DNA from: Neobacillus rhizosphaerae
GTDB lineage: Bacteria > Bacillota > Bacilli > Bacillales > Cytobacillaceae
DNA length: 64,000 nucleotides
Direction of reading: 5' to 3'
NCBI RefSeq assembly: GCF_937468385.1
Contig: NZ_CALBWS010000004.1
Coordinates: 104,362-168,361 of the forward strand
This document shows, in pieces, positions 1 to 9,113 of the stretch (the first letter of the stretch is position 1; every line of letters begins with the position of its first letter). Made by a program: the position numbers and the translations under genes. Below the pieces are notes generated by a model. The model saw only the letters and a program-made list of their open reading frames with translations. It did not search any database and was not told the DNA's origin.

Positions 1-719
1 TTAACATCGGTAAGGAATATATTGACGAAGACCCAATCTTGAGCCCGTGGCGTGATTACCATTTAAAAATGACCGGTGAAGGCGTTAATTTTTTGCAGAG
101 TGAGTTTTTTATTGATTGGAATGAGTACGGAGGTGAAAATCTTCAGAATCATCCTGTCTATTTTCCAAATCTGCCAAAGGGGGAGGTTCGCCATCAATTT
201 ATTCCGACGGAAGCCGGCCAGCTCGAAGACATGTTTATCAGACTGCTGCAAAAGGCCGTTCACACCATCTTCATTGGGACTCCTTACTTTATTCCAAGTA
301 ACAAAGTTTTTGCTGCATTAATGGAAGCACGGCAGCGAGGCGTTGATATCACCTTGGTTGTCCCCTACAACGCTGACCATATGCTTGTCCAGGAAGCCTC
401 CTACCACTATTTACGAACACTGCTTAAGGAGGGAGTAGCGGTTTATCAATTTAAAAATGGCTTTTATCATGCAAAAACAATTATGATCGATGACAAAATT
501 TGCGATATCGGCACCGCCAATTTCGATCAGCGCAGCTTGTTTTTAAACAAAGAAATCAATTGTTTTATTTATAATTCTACTTTTATTGAGCGTGTGAGGT
601 CCGTTATTAAAAAGGACATCCGCGACTCCATACCGTTAACATTGGCAGAGCTAAATAAACCGAATTTTTTAAGATCTGTGAAAGAAGTTCTTGCTGGAGT
701 TATTGCTTATTTTTTATAA
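1..719 (+). CDS. Cardiolipin synthase, C-terminal part (cut by window edge)
   Basis: Transfers phosphatidyl groups between phosphatidylglycerol molecules to make cardiolipin in the membrane. The frame is open from base 3, so the gene starts before the window; the TTG at 39 is internal, since the residues before it (NIGKEYIDEDP) already match the family. The second phospholipase-D motif is plain: HAKTIMIDD followed by GTANFDQRS (HxK-x4-D-x6-G-x-x-N). The usual C-terminus (about 480 residues overall) is complete. Next to argS and ywiB it corresponds in position to B. subtilis YwiE. The first HKD motif lies outside the window, so full integrity cannot be judged. Confidence 0.93.
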   Translation, partial: NIGKEYIDEDPILSPWRDYHLKMTGEGVNFLQSEFFIDWNEYGGENLQNHPVYFPNLPKGEVRHQFIPTEAGQLEDMFIRLLQKAVHTIFIGTPYFIPSNKVFAALMEARQRGVDITLVVPYNADHMLVQEASYHYLRTLLKEGVAVYQFKNGFYHAKTIMIDDKICDIGTANFDQRSLFLNKEINCFIYNSTFIERVRSVIKKDIRDSIPLTLAELNKPNFLRSVKEVLAGVIAYFL

Positions 720-724
720 AAAAA

Positions 725-838
725 TTCTTGGCGCGATGTAGACTTCATGATTTAGGCGAAAGCAAAGTATCAAGCCGCACTGAAGTTAGTCGAGGATTTA
801 AGCAAAATCCGCGGCTATAAGCGAATCAGCGGCAGTGC
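725..838. other. Unassigned intergenic segment
   Basis: Between the cardiolipin synthase stop and the first family-1 repeat lie about 115 bases with no convincing reading frame. A short hairpin is visible (GGATTT / AAATCC around 800-817) without a T-run. No second copy was recognised in the window. It may be an extension or relative of the repeat that follows. Confidence 0.3.
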
Positions 839-842
839 TATT

Positions 843-1016
843 AAGAAAAGCGCAAGCGCCCGTTAAGCGGGGTATGGACTGGAGCACTTTGACTGAGATA
901 AAGGAAACACGGAGAGCGATAGCGATCCGATGTTGACTTATCGTAGGGAAAAGGGCGAAGTACACTAGCCGCTGGGCGCTGGAGCTGGACAATTCTCAAA
1001 GTCGAAAATTTTATAC
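843..1016 (+). repeat. Dispersed repeat family 1, copy A (short form)
   Basis: Begins AAGAAAAGCGCAAGCGCC, contains ACTGAGATAAAGGAAACACGG and GATGTTGACTTATCGTAGGG, and ends CTGGAGCTGGACAATTCTCAAAGTC. The same series recurs at 8121, 34580 and 56576. Beginning (GCGCAAGCGCC) and end (GGGCGCTGG) are loosely complementary, as in foldable Bacillus intergenic repeats. This copy lacks the 95-bp internal insert of the copies at 8121 and 34580. Confidence 0.9.
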
Positions 1017-1043
1017 TCCCTCATCTTTTGAAATAACGTAAAG

Positions 1044-1068
1044 AGTCTCCGAACCAACATCGGAGACC
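1044..1068 (-). terminator. Hairpin downstream of sspH
   Basis: Stem GTCTCCGA / TCGGAGAC with a seven-base loop, six bases past the sspH stop. The T-run on the minus strand is weak (CTCTTTACGTTATTT), so efficiency is uncertain. Confidence 0.6.
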
Positions 1069-1073
1069 CTTTA

Positions 1074-1253
1074 CTATTCTTCAATAAGATTTAACACAGG
1101 TACATCTCTTTCGTTTTCTGGATCGGTTATAGAATAAATCCTCGCTAGTTTCGTCGTCTCGTCCACGTGTTGAATAATTACCGGGGTTCCATCATAGGTA
1201 ACATTGATCATATCAGCGGATTCAACAATTTCTTTTGCTCTTCCTACATTCAT
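1074..1253 (-). CDS. sspH: Small acid-soluble spore protein H-type
   Basis: A 59-residue protein beginning MNVGRAKEIVESADMINVTY and containing VIIQHVDETTKLARIY and the ending VPVLNLIEE. This is the H-type SASP pattern (MNV-RAKEI-ESA ... PV-IQHVDE ... ARIY). The length matches the family. SspH-type proteins are minor spore-core proteins made in the forespore. The start has a good ribosome binding site (AAGGAGTGA, 7 nt before ATG), and a sigma-G-like promoter lies upstream. It is monocistronic, between the argS terminator and a repeat. Confidence 0.9.
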   Translation of the reverse strand: MNVGRAKEIVESADMINVTYDGTPVIIQHVDETTKLARIYSITDPENERDVPVLNLIEE

Positions 1254-1287
1254 GCGTTCGGTTCACTCCTTACTGAAAATTCTCTAT

Positions 1288-1317
1288 TAATATTTGTGTT
1301 TTTTTGGAAAATATTCA
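1288..1317 (-). promoter_or_regulatory. Putative sigma-G promoter of sspH
   Basis: On the minus strand TGAATA (1312-1317) and ATATTA (1288-1293) are separated by 18 nt, resembling the sigma-G pattern TGAATA-N17/18-CATACTA. The start site would fall about 28 nt before the ATG. Inferred from motif and from the spore gene it serves. Confidence 0.5.
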
Positions 1318-1441
1318 TTTCATGGATTATTTTCAAACAAATTTTGGCACGTTTGCAGAATTGGCGCCGATCAAAATGGGCTTTTTTTAAACGATGCCCC
1401 TTTACTCGCCAACCACACAAATTCCCCGCCAAACCACATAG

Positions 1442-1473
1442 AAAAAGGCCCCCCTTAATCAGAAGGGAGCCTC
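1442..1473 (-). terminator. argS terminator
   Basis: Minus-strand stem GGCTCCCTT / AAGGGGGGCC with a short loop, followed by a T-rich run (CCTTTTTC), 8 bases after the argS stop. Confidence 0.85.
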
Positions 1474-1480
1474 ATCAAAT

Positions 1481-3151
1481 TTACATTTTTTCCGGGGCCG
1501 AAACGCCAATCAACGCCAGTGCATTTTTCAACGTAATTTGCACAGCCTTCACCAACGCAAGGCGTGCCTTCGTGCGCTCCAACTGATCACTATCAAGCAC
1601 TTTTTCCGCATTATAAAAACTGTGAAACGTCGACGCCAGTTCAAAGATATAGTTGGTGATGCGGTGCGGCACACGCTTCAGTGCGGCCTCGCCAACAGCC
1701 GACGGGAATTCACCAAGCTTTTTCAGTAAATCGATTTCCTTTTCAGACGCCACTAACGAAAAGTCAGCACCAGTATCCACCGTCACGCCTTGTTCTTCGC
1801 CTGAACGTAAGATGCTCGAAATCCGTGCATGGGCGTATTGCGCGTAATATACCGGATTTTCATTCGACTCCGACACCGCTAAATCCAAATCAAAATCCAT
1901 ATGCGTATCCGAGCTACGCATCGCAAAGAAATAACGCGTCGCGTCAAGGCCGACCTCATCGACCAAATCACGCATCGTAACCGCCTTACCAGTTCGCTTA
2001 CTCATCTTCATCTTCTCACCGTTTTTATAAAGATGAACGAGCTGGATAATTTCCACCTCAAGCGCCTCGCGGTCATAACCTAAAGCTTGGATTGCCGCCT
2101 TCATCCGTGGGATATAGCCGTGGTGATCCGCACCCCAAATGTTAATCAATTTTTCAAAGCCTCGCGCCAGCTTGTCCCTATGGTAAGCGATATCAGGCGT
2201 CAAGTACGTATAAGAGCCGTCCTGCTTGATTAACACACGGTTTTTGTCATCACCGAAATCGGTCGAACGAAGCCAGGTCGCGCCATCTTCCTCATAGACA
2301 TAGCCGCTTTCCCTTAGTGCAGTCAGAGCTTCATCAATTTTTCCATTTTTATAAAGCGAGGTTTCCGAATACCACACGTCAAAACCGACTCGGAAATTCT
2401 CAAGATCCTTCTTTAATTTCGCCATTTCATATTTCAAGCCATACTCACGGAAAAAATCAAATCGTTCTTCCTCGGCCACATTCACAAACTTGTCGCCAAA
2501 CTCTTCCGCCAGTGTCTTCCCGATGCCGACAATATCGGCGCCATGGTAGCCGTCCTCCGGCATGTCTTTTTCCAGACCAAGCGCCTGGAAATAACGTGCC
2601 TCCACCGACAATGCTAAATTATTAATCTGATTGCCAGCATCATTAATATAATATTCGCGAGAAACATCATAGCCAGCCTTGGCCAAAATATTGCACAGAG
2701 AATCGCCAACAGCAGCACCGCGGGCATGTCCAAGGTGCAGGTCTCCAGTAGGATTGGCCGATACAAACTCGACTTGAATTTTTTGACCGCCGCCAACTGT
2801 GGTCGAACCGTACTTTTCACCAGCCTCAAGCACGGTAGGAATCAGGTCGGTTAAATACGCATTATTCATATAAAAATTGATAAACCCCGGCCCCGCTAGC
2901 TCAATTTTTTCAATTGAAGCCTGTGAACGGTCGAAATGGGCCACTAATGCTTCCGCAATCATCCGCGGCGCCTTCTTCGCCACCCGAGCGAGCTGCATCG
3001 CCATATTCGTTGAGTAATCGCCATGGGCCTTCTCCTTCGGGATTTCAAGAACCACATCAGGAATCTGCTCTTCTGTCGCAAGCTCCGCCTTTAGCACAGC
3101 CGCACGAATCTCTTCCTTTATTTTACTTTGAACCTGTTCAACTATATTCAT
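1481..3151 (-). CDS. argS: Arginyl-tRNA synthetase
   Basis: Cytosolic class I synthetase that charges tRNA-Arg. 556 residues, the family length. The N-terminal additional domain (1-110) is followed by the HIGH-type signature [10 protein letters not shown] at 133-142, the KMSKS-type loop MSKRTG at 383-388, and a DALR anticodon-binding domain at the C-terminus ([15 protein letters not shown] onward). Its ATG overlaps the ywiB stop by four bases (ATGA), so the two are translationally coupled, and a hairpin terminator follows. The ywiB-argS arrangement is as in B. subtilis. Confidence 0.98.
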   Translation of the reverse strand: MNIVEQVQSKIKEEIRAAVLKAELATEEQIPDVVLEIPKEKAHGDYSTNMAMQLARVAKKAPRMIAEALVAHFDRSQASIEKIELAGPGFINFYMNNAYLTDLIPTVLEAGEKYGSTTVGGGQKIQVEFVSANPTGDLHLGHARGAAVGDSLCNILAKAGYDVSREYYINDAGNQINNLALSVEARYFQALGLEKDMPEDGYHGADIVGIGKTLAEEFGDKFVNVAEEERFDFFREYGLKYEMAKLKKDLENFRVGFDVWYSETSLYKNGKIDEALTALRESGYVYEEDGATWLRSTDFGDDKNRVLIKQDGSYTYLTPDIAYHRDKLARGFEKLINIWGADHHGYIPRMKAAIQALGYDREALEVEIIQLVHLYKNGEKMKMSKRTGKAVTMRDLVDEVGLDATRYFFAMRSSDTHMDFDLDLAVSESNENPVYYAQYAHARISSILRSGEEQGVTVDTGADFSLVASEKEIDLLKKLGEFPSAVGEAALKRVPHRITNYIFELASTFHSFYNAEKVLDSDQLERTKARLALVKAVQITLKNALALIGVSAPEKM

Positions 3152-3567
3152 TTCCGATCCTCCTGAAAGCTAATTTCTAAATGATATGTACCTGAAGGCG
3201 AGCCCTGCATTGTGAAATCGTAGAGAATATCGATAAGCCCTTCCGAATGCTCGATTCGCTTGGCCATCGTCATCGTTTCAAAAACACCAAACGGCATCTC
3301 GTAGCTGCCCCTTAGTTTTCGATTTACCTGAAACGGCAGCCTCATCTTCACCGCACCGCCGCGTAAAATTAGTGCTTCTTCCCCCGCCACCTTGACAATC
3401 GTGCGAACAGTACCTTCCTCCAGCACTTCCTCATACCGCAGAAATGTTGCACCACCTTTTTGATGGTAGCGACCAAACACCGTTAATTCCATTGCTTCCT
3501 GAGCATCAATCGTCGTTTTCACCTTGATTTTCACGGGTATTTCAGAATTTTCCAACCGATTTAGCAC
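3148..3567 (-). CDS. ywiB: DUF1934 beta-barrel protein YwiB
   Basis: A 139-residue protein of the DUF1934 family, a small lipocalin-like beta-barrel of unknown role that travels with argS in Bacillales. Visible family stretches are [26 protein letters not shown] and [10 protein letters not shown], the latter in the C-terminal strand. Start choice is uncertain. The longest frame begins at GTG 3567, but the only Shine-Dalgarno-like sequence (AAGGAAG) abuts it, so the TTG at 3555, 11 nt downstream of that sequence, may be the true start. It overlaps argS by four bases. Confidence 0.88.
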   Translation of the reverse strand: MLNRLENSEIPVKIKVKTTIDAQEAMELTVFGRYHQKGGATFLRYEEVLEEGTVRTIVKVAGEEALILRGGAVKMRLPFQVNRKLRGSYEMPFGVFETMTMAKRIEHSEGLIDILYDFTMQGSPSGTYHLEISFQEDRK

Positions 3568-3603
3568 TTCCTTTTCATTTTATAACACAACATTCTCGTT
3601 TAT

Positions 3604-3690
3604 TTGCAAGAATTCCAATTTTTTTGCGAATCTCCGTTGTTTCTTTGCGAATATGCCGCTTTAATTTGCAAAATACAATAAGAGCTTTTT
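3604..3690. repeat. Degenerate 21-nt tandem repeat
   Basis: TTTGCGAAT/TTTGCAA-type units start near 3604, 3624, 3645 and 3666, giving a period of 20-21 nt. It is part of the 410-bp spacer between ywiB and speB, in which I see no gene. Confidence 0.6.
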
Positions 3691-3847
3691 TAAAAAGGAA
3701 CTCAGGTATGTTCTCTTTATTAGTTCTAGTCTTCATCATTTACTTAGGTGCATTAACGCATGCTTTTTCTATTATAAACATTGTAACGGCACAAATCAAA
3801 GATGCCCGCCCCCAATGGGACAGGCACCAGATTGACATGGTTTCTGG

Positions 3848-3970
3848 ATATCAGAAAAGGTTGTTCCTGTGTAACAGAAAAGTTCTCTTATATATCAGAA
3901 AGAGGTCTCCTGAAGTATAAAAAGAGTTTTTTTATACAACGGGAAGGTTCTTCCTATATTCGGACAGGAA
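3848..3970. repeat. Second degenerate 21-23-nt tandem repeat
   Basis: Units of the type TATCAGAAAAGGTTGTTCCTG recur about every 21-23 nt up to the speB stop, progressively diverged. No terminator-like hairpin with a T-run was recognised for speB here. Confidence 0.5.
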
Positions 3971-3977
3971 GGTTTAC

Positions 3978-4850
3978 CTATTTCACCCAGCCAAGCAGCA
4001 TTTCACGAATCAATTTGCTCGCTGTGTTCGCTGTTTGCTCAGATGAATCGTAGATTGGAGCAACCTCAACCAGGTCACCACCGACGACCTTCACCTCAGA
4101 ACGAGCAATTTCATGAATGGAAGCAAGCAGCTCGCGTGAGGTGATTCCGCCGCAATCAACCGTACCGGTTCCAGGCGCATGTGCAGGGTCCAATACGTCA
4201 ATGTCAATCGTGACATAGACTGGGCGCCCAGCTAGCGATGGCAGGATTTCCTTTAACGGCTCAAGCACTTCAAATTTTGAAATATGCATGCCATTTTTCT
4301 TTGCCCATTCAAATTCTTCTTTCATACCGGAACGGATCCCAAAAGAATAAACGTTTTTTGGTCCGATTAATTCGGCAATCTTGCGAATCGGGGTCGAGTG
4401 TGACAGCGGCTCGCCTTCATAATTTTCACGCAGGTCGGTGTGTGCGTCAAAATGGATAATCGCTAAATCTGGATATTTCTTATAAACAGCTTTCATCACT
4501 GGCCATGAGACAAGGTGCTCGCCGCCCATACCTAACGGGAATTTGCCTGCATCCAAGACTTGGTCAACAAATTCTTCAATCAAATCAAGGCTGCGCTGGG
4601 CATTCCCGAACGGAAGCGGAATATCACCGGCGTCGAAATATTTTACCTCATCAAGCTCGCGGTCGAGGTAGGCACTGTACTCTTCAAGACCAATTGACAC
4701 CTCGCGAATTCGCGCTGGGCCAAACCGTGAACCTGGGCGATAGCTTACCGTCCAGTCCATAGGCATCCCGTACAATACAACCTGACTTTCCTCAAAATTC
4801 GGGTGACTCTTAATAAACACATTCCCCGAATACGCCTCATCAAAACGCAT
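3978..4850 (-). CDS. speB: Agmatinase (agmatine ureohydrolase)
   Basis: Hydrolyses agmatine to putrescine and urea in polyamine synthesis. 290 residues, ureohydrolase (arginase) fold. The manganese-binding motifs are intact: GGEHLVSW, IIHFDAHTDLRE, and DIDVLDPAHAPGTGT. The last residues (MLLGWVK) agree with Bacillus SpeB. It lies downstream of speE, which uses the putrescine; the two are separated by 174 bases of repetitive sequence, so co-transcription is likely but the spacing is longer than usual. Ribosome binding site GAGGGA precedes the ATG. Confidence 0.97.
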   Translation of the reverse strand: MRFDEAYSGNVFIKSHPNFEESQVVLYGMPMDWTVSYRPGSRFGPARIREVSIGLEEYSAYLDRELDEVKYFDAGDIPLPFGNAQRSLDLIEEFVDQVLDAGKFPLGMGGEHLVSWPVMKAVYKKYPDLAIIHFDAHTDLRENYEGEPLSHSTPIRKIAELIGPKNVYSFGIRSGMKEEFEWAKKNGMHISKFEVLEPLKEILPSLAGRPVYVTIDIDVLDPAHAPGTGTVDCGGITSRELLASIHEIARSEVKVVGGDLVEVAPIYDSSEQTANTASKLIREMLLGWVK

Positions 4851-4889
4851 CCAACATCCCTCACTTTCTACGTATTACCTTAAACCTCT

Positions 4890-5010
4890 TTATGACCAGG
4901 TTTTCGCTTTTTCCCCAGTTCCGGTCTCATAGAACCTCTCTATGGGACCGGTTGCTCACTTTTTCCTCTGGTTCCGTCTCATAGAACAACTGTAACAGGA
5001 GTACTTTTCT
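4890..5010. repeat. Intergenic direct repeat between speE and speB
   Basis: Two diverged copies of a unit (CTTTTTCC..GTTCCGGTCTCATAGAAC-like) lie about 52 bases apart, at 4907 and 4959, with an inverted GGTCTCATAGA / CTATGGGACC pair inside the first. The inverted pair could form a hairpin between the two operon genes. Confidence 0.5.
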
Positions 5011-5024
5011 TGTTCCCGTTTATG

Positions 5025-5852
5025 TTACTTCACTAAATCGCCAACAAATTTTGGCAATACAAATGCGGCTTTGTGCAATTCTTTTGTATAGTATTTTGTT
5101 TCAATTTCGTGAAAACGGTCTTCACTTACTGCTAATGGATCGTATTTTTTCGAACCGATGGTGAATGCCCATAGGCCGCTTGGGTAAGTAGGGATATTAG
5201 CCACATACAAATTCGTAATCGGGAAGATTTCCTTCACATCGCGCTGCACGCTGCGAATTAAATCCGCCTTAAACCATGGGTTGTCGGACTGAGCAACAAA
5301 AATGCCGTCTTCCTTTAACGCCTTGGAAATTCCGGCATAGAAGCCTTTTGTAAATAAGTTTACCGCAGGACCAACCGGCTCTGTTGAGTCAACCATAATC
5401 ACGTCATAGGCATTTTCGCTTTCGGCAATATGCATAAAGCCGTCACCCACTTGAACGTCCACACGCTCGTCTTCAAGCCAACCAGCAATTTCCGGAAGGA
5501 ATTTCTTCGAATACTCGATTACTTTACCATCAATATCCACAAGTGTCGCTTTCTTTACGCTTGGGTGCTTTAATACTTCACGGATAACTCCGCCATCGCC
5601 GCCGCCGACAACAAGAACATTCTCAGGATTTGGATGTGTAAATAGTGGAACATGTGCCACCATTTCATGATAAACAAATTCGTCTTTTACAGAAGTCATG
5701 ACCATGTCATCTAATAGCAGCATATTGCCCCATTCTTCTGTTTCAATCATATCAAGCTTTTGAAATTCTGTTTGCTCTGTATGTAAGGTTTTATTAACTT
5801 TCATCGTGATTCCAAAGTTCTCAGTTTGTTTTTCTGTAAACCAAATGGACAT
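5025..5852 (-). CDS. speE: Spermidine synthase
   Basis: Transfers an aminopropyl group from decarboxylated S-adenosylmethionine to putrescine. 275 residues. The nucleotide-binding [17 protein letters not shown] loop, the acidic [17 protein letters not shown] strand and the catalytic [10 protein letters not shown] loop are all present. The sequence follows B. subtilis SpeE almost end to end. I chose the ATG at 5852 because GGAAGGAAG is 6 nt before it; the ATG at 5858 sits directly against that Shine-Dalgarno sequence. It is divergent from pbpG. Confidence 0.97.
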   Translation of the reverse strand: MSIWFTEKQTENFGITMKVNKTLHTEQTEFQKLDMIETEEWGNMLLLDDMVMTSVKDEFVYHEMVAHVPLFTHPNPENVLVVGGGDGGVIREVLKHPSVKKATLVDIDGKVIEYSKKFLPEIAGWLEDERVDVQVGDGFMHIAESENAYDVIMVDSTEPVGPAVNLFTKGFYAGISKALKEDGIFVAQSDNPWFKADLIRSVQRDVKEIFPITNLYVANIPTYPSGLWAFTIGSKKYDPLAVSEDRFHEIETKYYTKELHKAAFVLPKFVGDLVK

Positions 5853-6041
5853 ATTCATCTTCCTTCCTTCTTATCTCATTTTTAGACTACCCAAACTATT
5901 GAATTACAAACAGGAAAAAAAGTCTAGCAATTTTTAAAAAAATATTTCTTTTTTCTAAAGAAATGGTTTAAAAGGACTCTATTTTTTCAATACTATTACT
6001 ATCTAAATTTTTAAAAATGGAAAAGCGGGGTGGTGAACAAA

Positions 6042-8111
6042 ATGGAAATCATGACTGATCACGGGTTTCGGAAGACAATTAAATATTTGCGAGCATTTGT
6101 TATCATCAGTTTGATAGGCATGATTTGTATGCTCGTTCTCTTCCTAGGCGTCCTTGCCTATGCAAAAATTTTAGGAGCTCCGCCGCTCGCTGTTCCGCAA
6201 TCAACGCTATTCTTTGCCGATGACGGGACCCTGATTGGTGAGAGTCATAGCGGTCAAAAGCGCTACTGGGTCGGGCTCAATGATATTTCACCAAATTTAG
6301 TGAATGCGACCGTCTCGATTGAGGACAAAAATTTTTTCCAGCACCATGGTTTTGATTATAAACGAATTGCCGGGGCAGTTCTTGCCGATATTCAGGCATT
6401 TTCCAAGGTGCAGGGCGCAAGTACGATCACCCAGCAATATGCACGGAATCTCTTTCTTGAACACGACAAAACGTGGAAGCGGAAAATTCTCGAGGCGTTT
6501 TATACGATCCGCCTTGAAATGAATTATTCGAAACAGGATATTCTTGAAGGTTATTTAAATACCATCTATTATGGCAACAGTGCTTACGGTATAGAAGCGG
6601 CCAGTCACTATTATTTTGGTAAAAAAGCAGTCGACTTAGATCTCAACGAAGCGACCATGCTGGCGGGAATTCCAAAGGGACCTGGCATCTACTCACCGCT
6701 CACCTCGATGGAAAACGCCAAACGACGTCAGGCGATTATTTTACAAACGATGGTGAAAAACGGGTTCATCAAAAAAGATACCGCAAAAACAGTGGCCAAG
6801 CAGCCGCTCACAATTGTCGGCGTCCACACGACACCAAAGGTAAAGCTGGCCCCTTATTTTCAGGATGCCGTCAAAAATGCGCTGAAAAATCAATTACATC
6901 TTGACGACCGCACGATTGCCCTCGGCGGTTTAAAAGTCTTTACGACGCTGAACCTGAAACAGCAGAAAGCGGCCGAGAAGCAGGTCCAGCAATATGTTGC
7001 CAGTTCATCCGAGATTCAAGTTGGCTTAGTTGCGATGGATCCAAAGAACGGCTATGTGAGAGCGATGATTGGGGGCAGGGACTATGAAAAAAGTCCGTTT
7101 AACCGGGCCGTTCAGGCTGTGAGACAGCCGGGCTCGACCATCAAGCCGCTGCTCTACTACTCCGCACTCGAGCACGGTTTTACCCCTTCATCAACGATGC
7201 GAAGTGAGTTTACCACCTTCCATTTTGATGATGGTCAGGCCGATTACACGCCACATAATTTTAATAACAAGTATGCTGACGGGGAAATTACCCTCGCCCA
7301 GGCGCTTGCCGTATCTGATAATATTTTTGCTGTTAAAACGCATTTATTTTTAGGAGAGGATTCGTTAATCGAAATGGCCAAGAAATTTGGTATTTCGACA
7401 AATATGGCCCAGGTTCCGTCACTGGCATTAGGAACATCTGGCGTTCGTGTGATTGAAATGGCTAATGCCTACAGCCTATTTGCCAATGGAGGAAAACGGG
7501 TCAATCCGACCTTAATTACGAGAGTGGAAGACTATAATGGCAACGTTATTTTTGAAAAAAAAGATAGAACTGAAAAGGTTTTAAACCCAGCCAGGGCCTT
7601 TGTAATGACACAAATGCTGACAGGCATTTTCGATAAGAAGCTAAATGGCTATGCCAAGGTAACCGGGAGCACGATTATTGACGACCTCACCCGGCCTTAT
7701 GCCGGAAAGTCAGGCTCAACGGAAACGGATAGCTGGATGATTGGCTACTCACCACAGCTCGTTACCGCTGTATGGGCAGGATATGATATCGGGAAACCAC
7801 TTGAGCTAACTGCCGAAAAAACCTATGCGAAAAATATCTGGGCCAACTTTATGGAGGAGGCCTTGCAGGGTAAGCCCGTCAAGGCGTTTAAACCACCGAA
7901 GGAGGGGGTTGTCGGTGTTTACGTCAACCCGGAAAATGGCAAGCTAGCGACCAAGGATTGTCCCGTTCGTCGCTTCACCTATTTTGTCGCTGGAACTGAG
8001 CCAACCGAATATTGCACCGATCACTTAAAGAATTCAGATGCAGCACCAGCGAAACAGAAGGACAACAAGAAAGTGCCTTGGTACAAAAAGTTGATGCCAT
8101 GGAACCACTAG
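6042..8111 (+). CDS. pbpG: Class A penicillin-binding protein (PbpG type)
   Basis: Bifunctional peptidoglycan glycosyltransferase and transpeptidase. 689 residues from the ATG at 6042, which has GGGGTGGTGA 6 nt upstream; the GTGs at 6030 and 6033 lie inside that site. One N-terminal membrane helix (about 20-45) is followed by a GT51 domain (EDKNFFQHHG near 93, GASTITQQYARN) and a transpeptidase domain with SxxK (GSTIK near 364), SDN (AVSDNIFAV) and KSGST near 555. N-terminal text and locus match B. subtilis PbpG (YwhE), a forespore protein acting in spore germ-cell-wall synthesis. Regulation by sigma-F is inferred from the orthologue; no promoter was identified. Confidence 0.95.
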   Translation: MEIMTDHGFRKTIKYLRAFVIISLIGMICMLVLFLGVLAYAKILGAPPLAVPQSTLFFADDGTLIGESHSGQKRYWVGLNDISPNLVNATVSIEDKNFFQHHGFDYKRIAGAVLADIQAFSKVQGASTITQQYARNLFLEHDKTWKRKILEAFYTIRLEMNYSKQDILEGYLNTIYYGNSAYGIEAASHYYFGKKAVDLDLNEATMLAGIPKGPGIYSPLTSMENAKRRQAIILQTMVKNGFIKKDTAKTVAKQPLTIVGVHTTPKVKLAPYFQDAVKNALKNQLHLDDRTIALGGLKVFTTLNLKQQKAAEKQVQQYVASSSEIQVGLVAMDPKNGYVRAMIGGRDYEKSPFNRAVQAVRQPGSTIKPLLYYSALEHGFTPSSTMRSEFTTFHFDDGQADYTPHNFNNKYADGEITLAQALAVSDNIFAVKTHLFLGEDSLIEMAKKFGISTNMAQVPSLALGTSGVRVIEMANAYSLFANGGKRVNPTLITRVEDYNGNVIFEKKDRTEKVLNPARAFVMTQMLTGIFDKKLNGYAKVTGSTIIDDLTRPYAGKSGSTETDSWMIGYSPQLVTAVWAGYDIGKPLELTAEKTYAKNIWANFMEEALQGKPVKAFKPPKEGVVGVYVNPENGKLATKDCPVRRFTYFVAGTEPTEYCTDHLKNSDAAPAKQKDNKKVPWYKKLMPWNH

Positions 8112-8120
8112 CATTTTAAT

Positions 8121-8465
8121 AAGAAAAGCGGAAGGCGCCCGCCTATCGGCGTATGGCCTCTTCGGAAAAGCTAACGCTTTTCCTTCGTGCGATGCCAATG
8201 CTGCCGAAGCATTCCTTATGGAGCGCTTCGACCGAGATAAATGTAAACTCGCCGACTGGCAAGCCGTTAGGCGAAGACAGAGGCATAGTTGAATTTATGC
8301 GTTCAGAATTTAGGAAATAAATTCTGATTAGCTAAAGGAAACACGGTGAGCGGAGCGAACCGATGTTGACTTATCGTAGGGAGAAGAGCGAAGTACACTA
8401 GCCAATGGCGACTGGAGCTGGACATTTCTCTAAGTCCAATGTTATAAATTATTATATTATAAAAT
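8121..8465 (+). repeat. Dispersed repeat family 1, copy B (long form)
   Basis: Starts AAGAAAAGCGGAAGGCGCCC and ends CTGGAGCTGGACATTTCTCTAAGTCCAATGTTATAAATT. Compared with the copies at 843 and 56576 it carries a 95-bp insert (8239-8333) between GAGAT and AAAGGAAACAC. That insert is also in the copy at 34580. There is an extra hairpin-like stretch (AAAAGCTAACGCTTTTCC) near 8175. Confidence 0.9.
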
Positions 8466-8466
8466 A

Positions 8467-8497
8467 GAAAAGCTCCGGAACTGGTCCGGAGCTTTTC
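8467..8497 (+). terminator. Strong bidirectional terminator
   Basis: Thirteen-base perfect stem GAAAAGCTCCGGA / TCCGGAGCTTTTC with a 5-nt loop and T-rich flanks on both strands. It ends pbpG transcription after the repeat, and could also serve leftward transcription. Confidence 0.9.
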
Positions 8498-8585
8498 TTG
8501 TCCTAGTTTTACGTGTATTCACACACTGCTTATAATACTATCTATTTTTCAAAAAAACCACAAGTAATTATCCACTTTCATCATT

Positions 8586-9095
8586 TTACTCTCCCAGTAA
8601 TCCTTTTTTCAGTTCCGCCGTGGAATTATTCCACAATACTTCATTATGGCCCTGCAAGAATTCGGCTAACACCCGTTTCGATTTCACATCCATATCATCG
8701 ACAATAATATGACGCTTTAACGATTTATCCATGCGGTTGACGTGCTCAGGAAGCGATTTGTAACCGCGTCGGATTTCCCGGTCCACCGTCATATAACAAG
8801 CGGTAACGCCGGCATAATAGGGACCTTCTGGCTTGCGGTCTATCGTCACCCACACAAGCCAGTATGGTTTCCCGTTCGGCACCTCTTCTTTCGTTTTTAA
8901 AAATTTTATCCCTTTTTCGACCACGCTACGGGCATGCATCGCGCCAACATCGATTTCCGCTTCCCCGGCGTCGACATCAATAATAACTGGCGAAACATTA
9001 TCAAGACTAAGGGCACCTTTTCCGTAGCCCTTGTGTCCATCAGTCGGGTCACTTTTTATTATATTAAATCCAAGTTTTTTCTTATTATCTTCCAT
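8586..9095 (-). CDS. ywhD: YwhD family protein
   Basis: A 169-residue protein of the YwhD family, conserved in Bacillales and of unknown function. It begins MEDNKKKLGFNIIKSD and contains the family stretch GEAEIDVGAMHARSVVEKGI and a predominantly soluble alpha/beta composition without signal or membrane segments. It is the second gene of a leftward pair with the ywhC protease, 18 bases apart, which is the B. subtilis order. AAAGGAGGA precedes the ATG. Confidence 0.92.
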   Translation of the reverse strand: MEDNKKKLGFNIIKSDPTDGHKGYGKGALSLDNVSPVIIDVDAGEAEIDVGAMHARSVVEKGIKFLKTKEEVPNGKPYWLVWVTIDRKPEGPYYAGVTACYMTVDREIRRGYKSLPEHVNRMDKSLKRHIIVDDMDVKSKRVLAEFLQGHNEVLWNNSTAELKKGLLGE

Positions 9096-9113
9096 GGATA
9101 GTGCAGTCCTCCT

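Noticed and set aside
1163..1172. Other CACGTG cores (also near 39785 and 57446) as parS sites
   Set aside because: Their flanks do not fit TGTTTC / GAAACA, and all lie inside coding sequence.
1250..1432. A leftward 60-codon frame overlapping the sspH start
   Set aside because: It covers the sspH promoter and ribosome site, and sspH in another frame is a clear family member.
3624..3920. A 98-codon rightward frame between ywiB and speB
   Set aside because: It lies across degenerate tandem repeats and has no start signal.
8239..8333. A c-di-GMP-I riboswitch, suggested by GATAAA..AAACTCGCC
   Set aside because: The core GACGCAAAGC and the GGCCT receptor segment are missing, and two of the three copies lie inside dispersed repeats.
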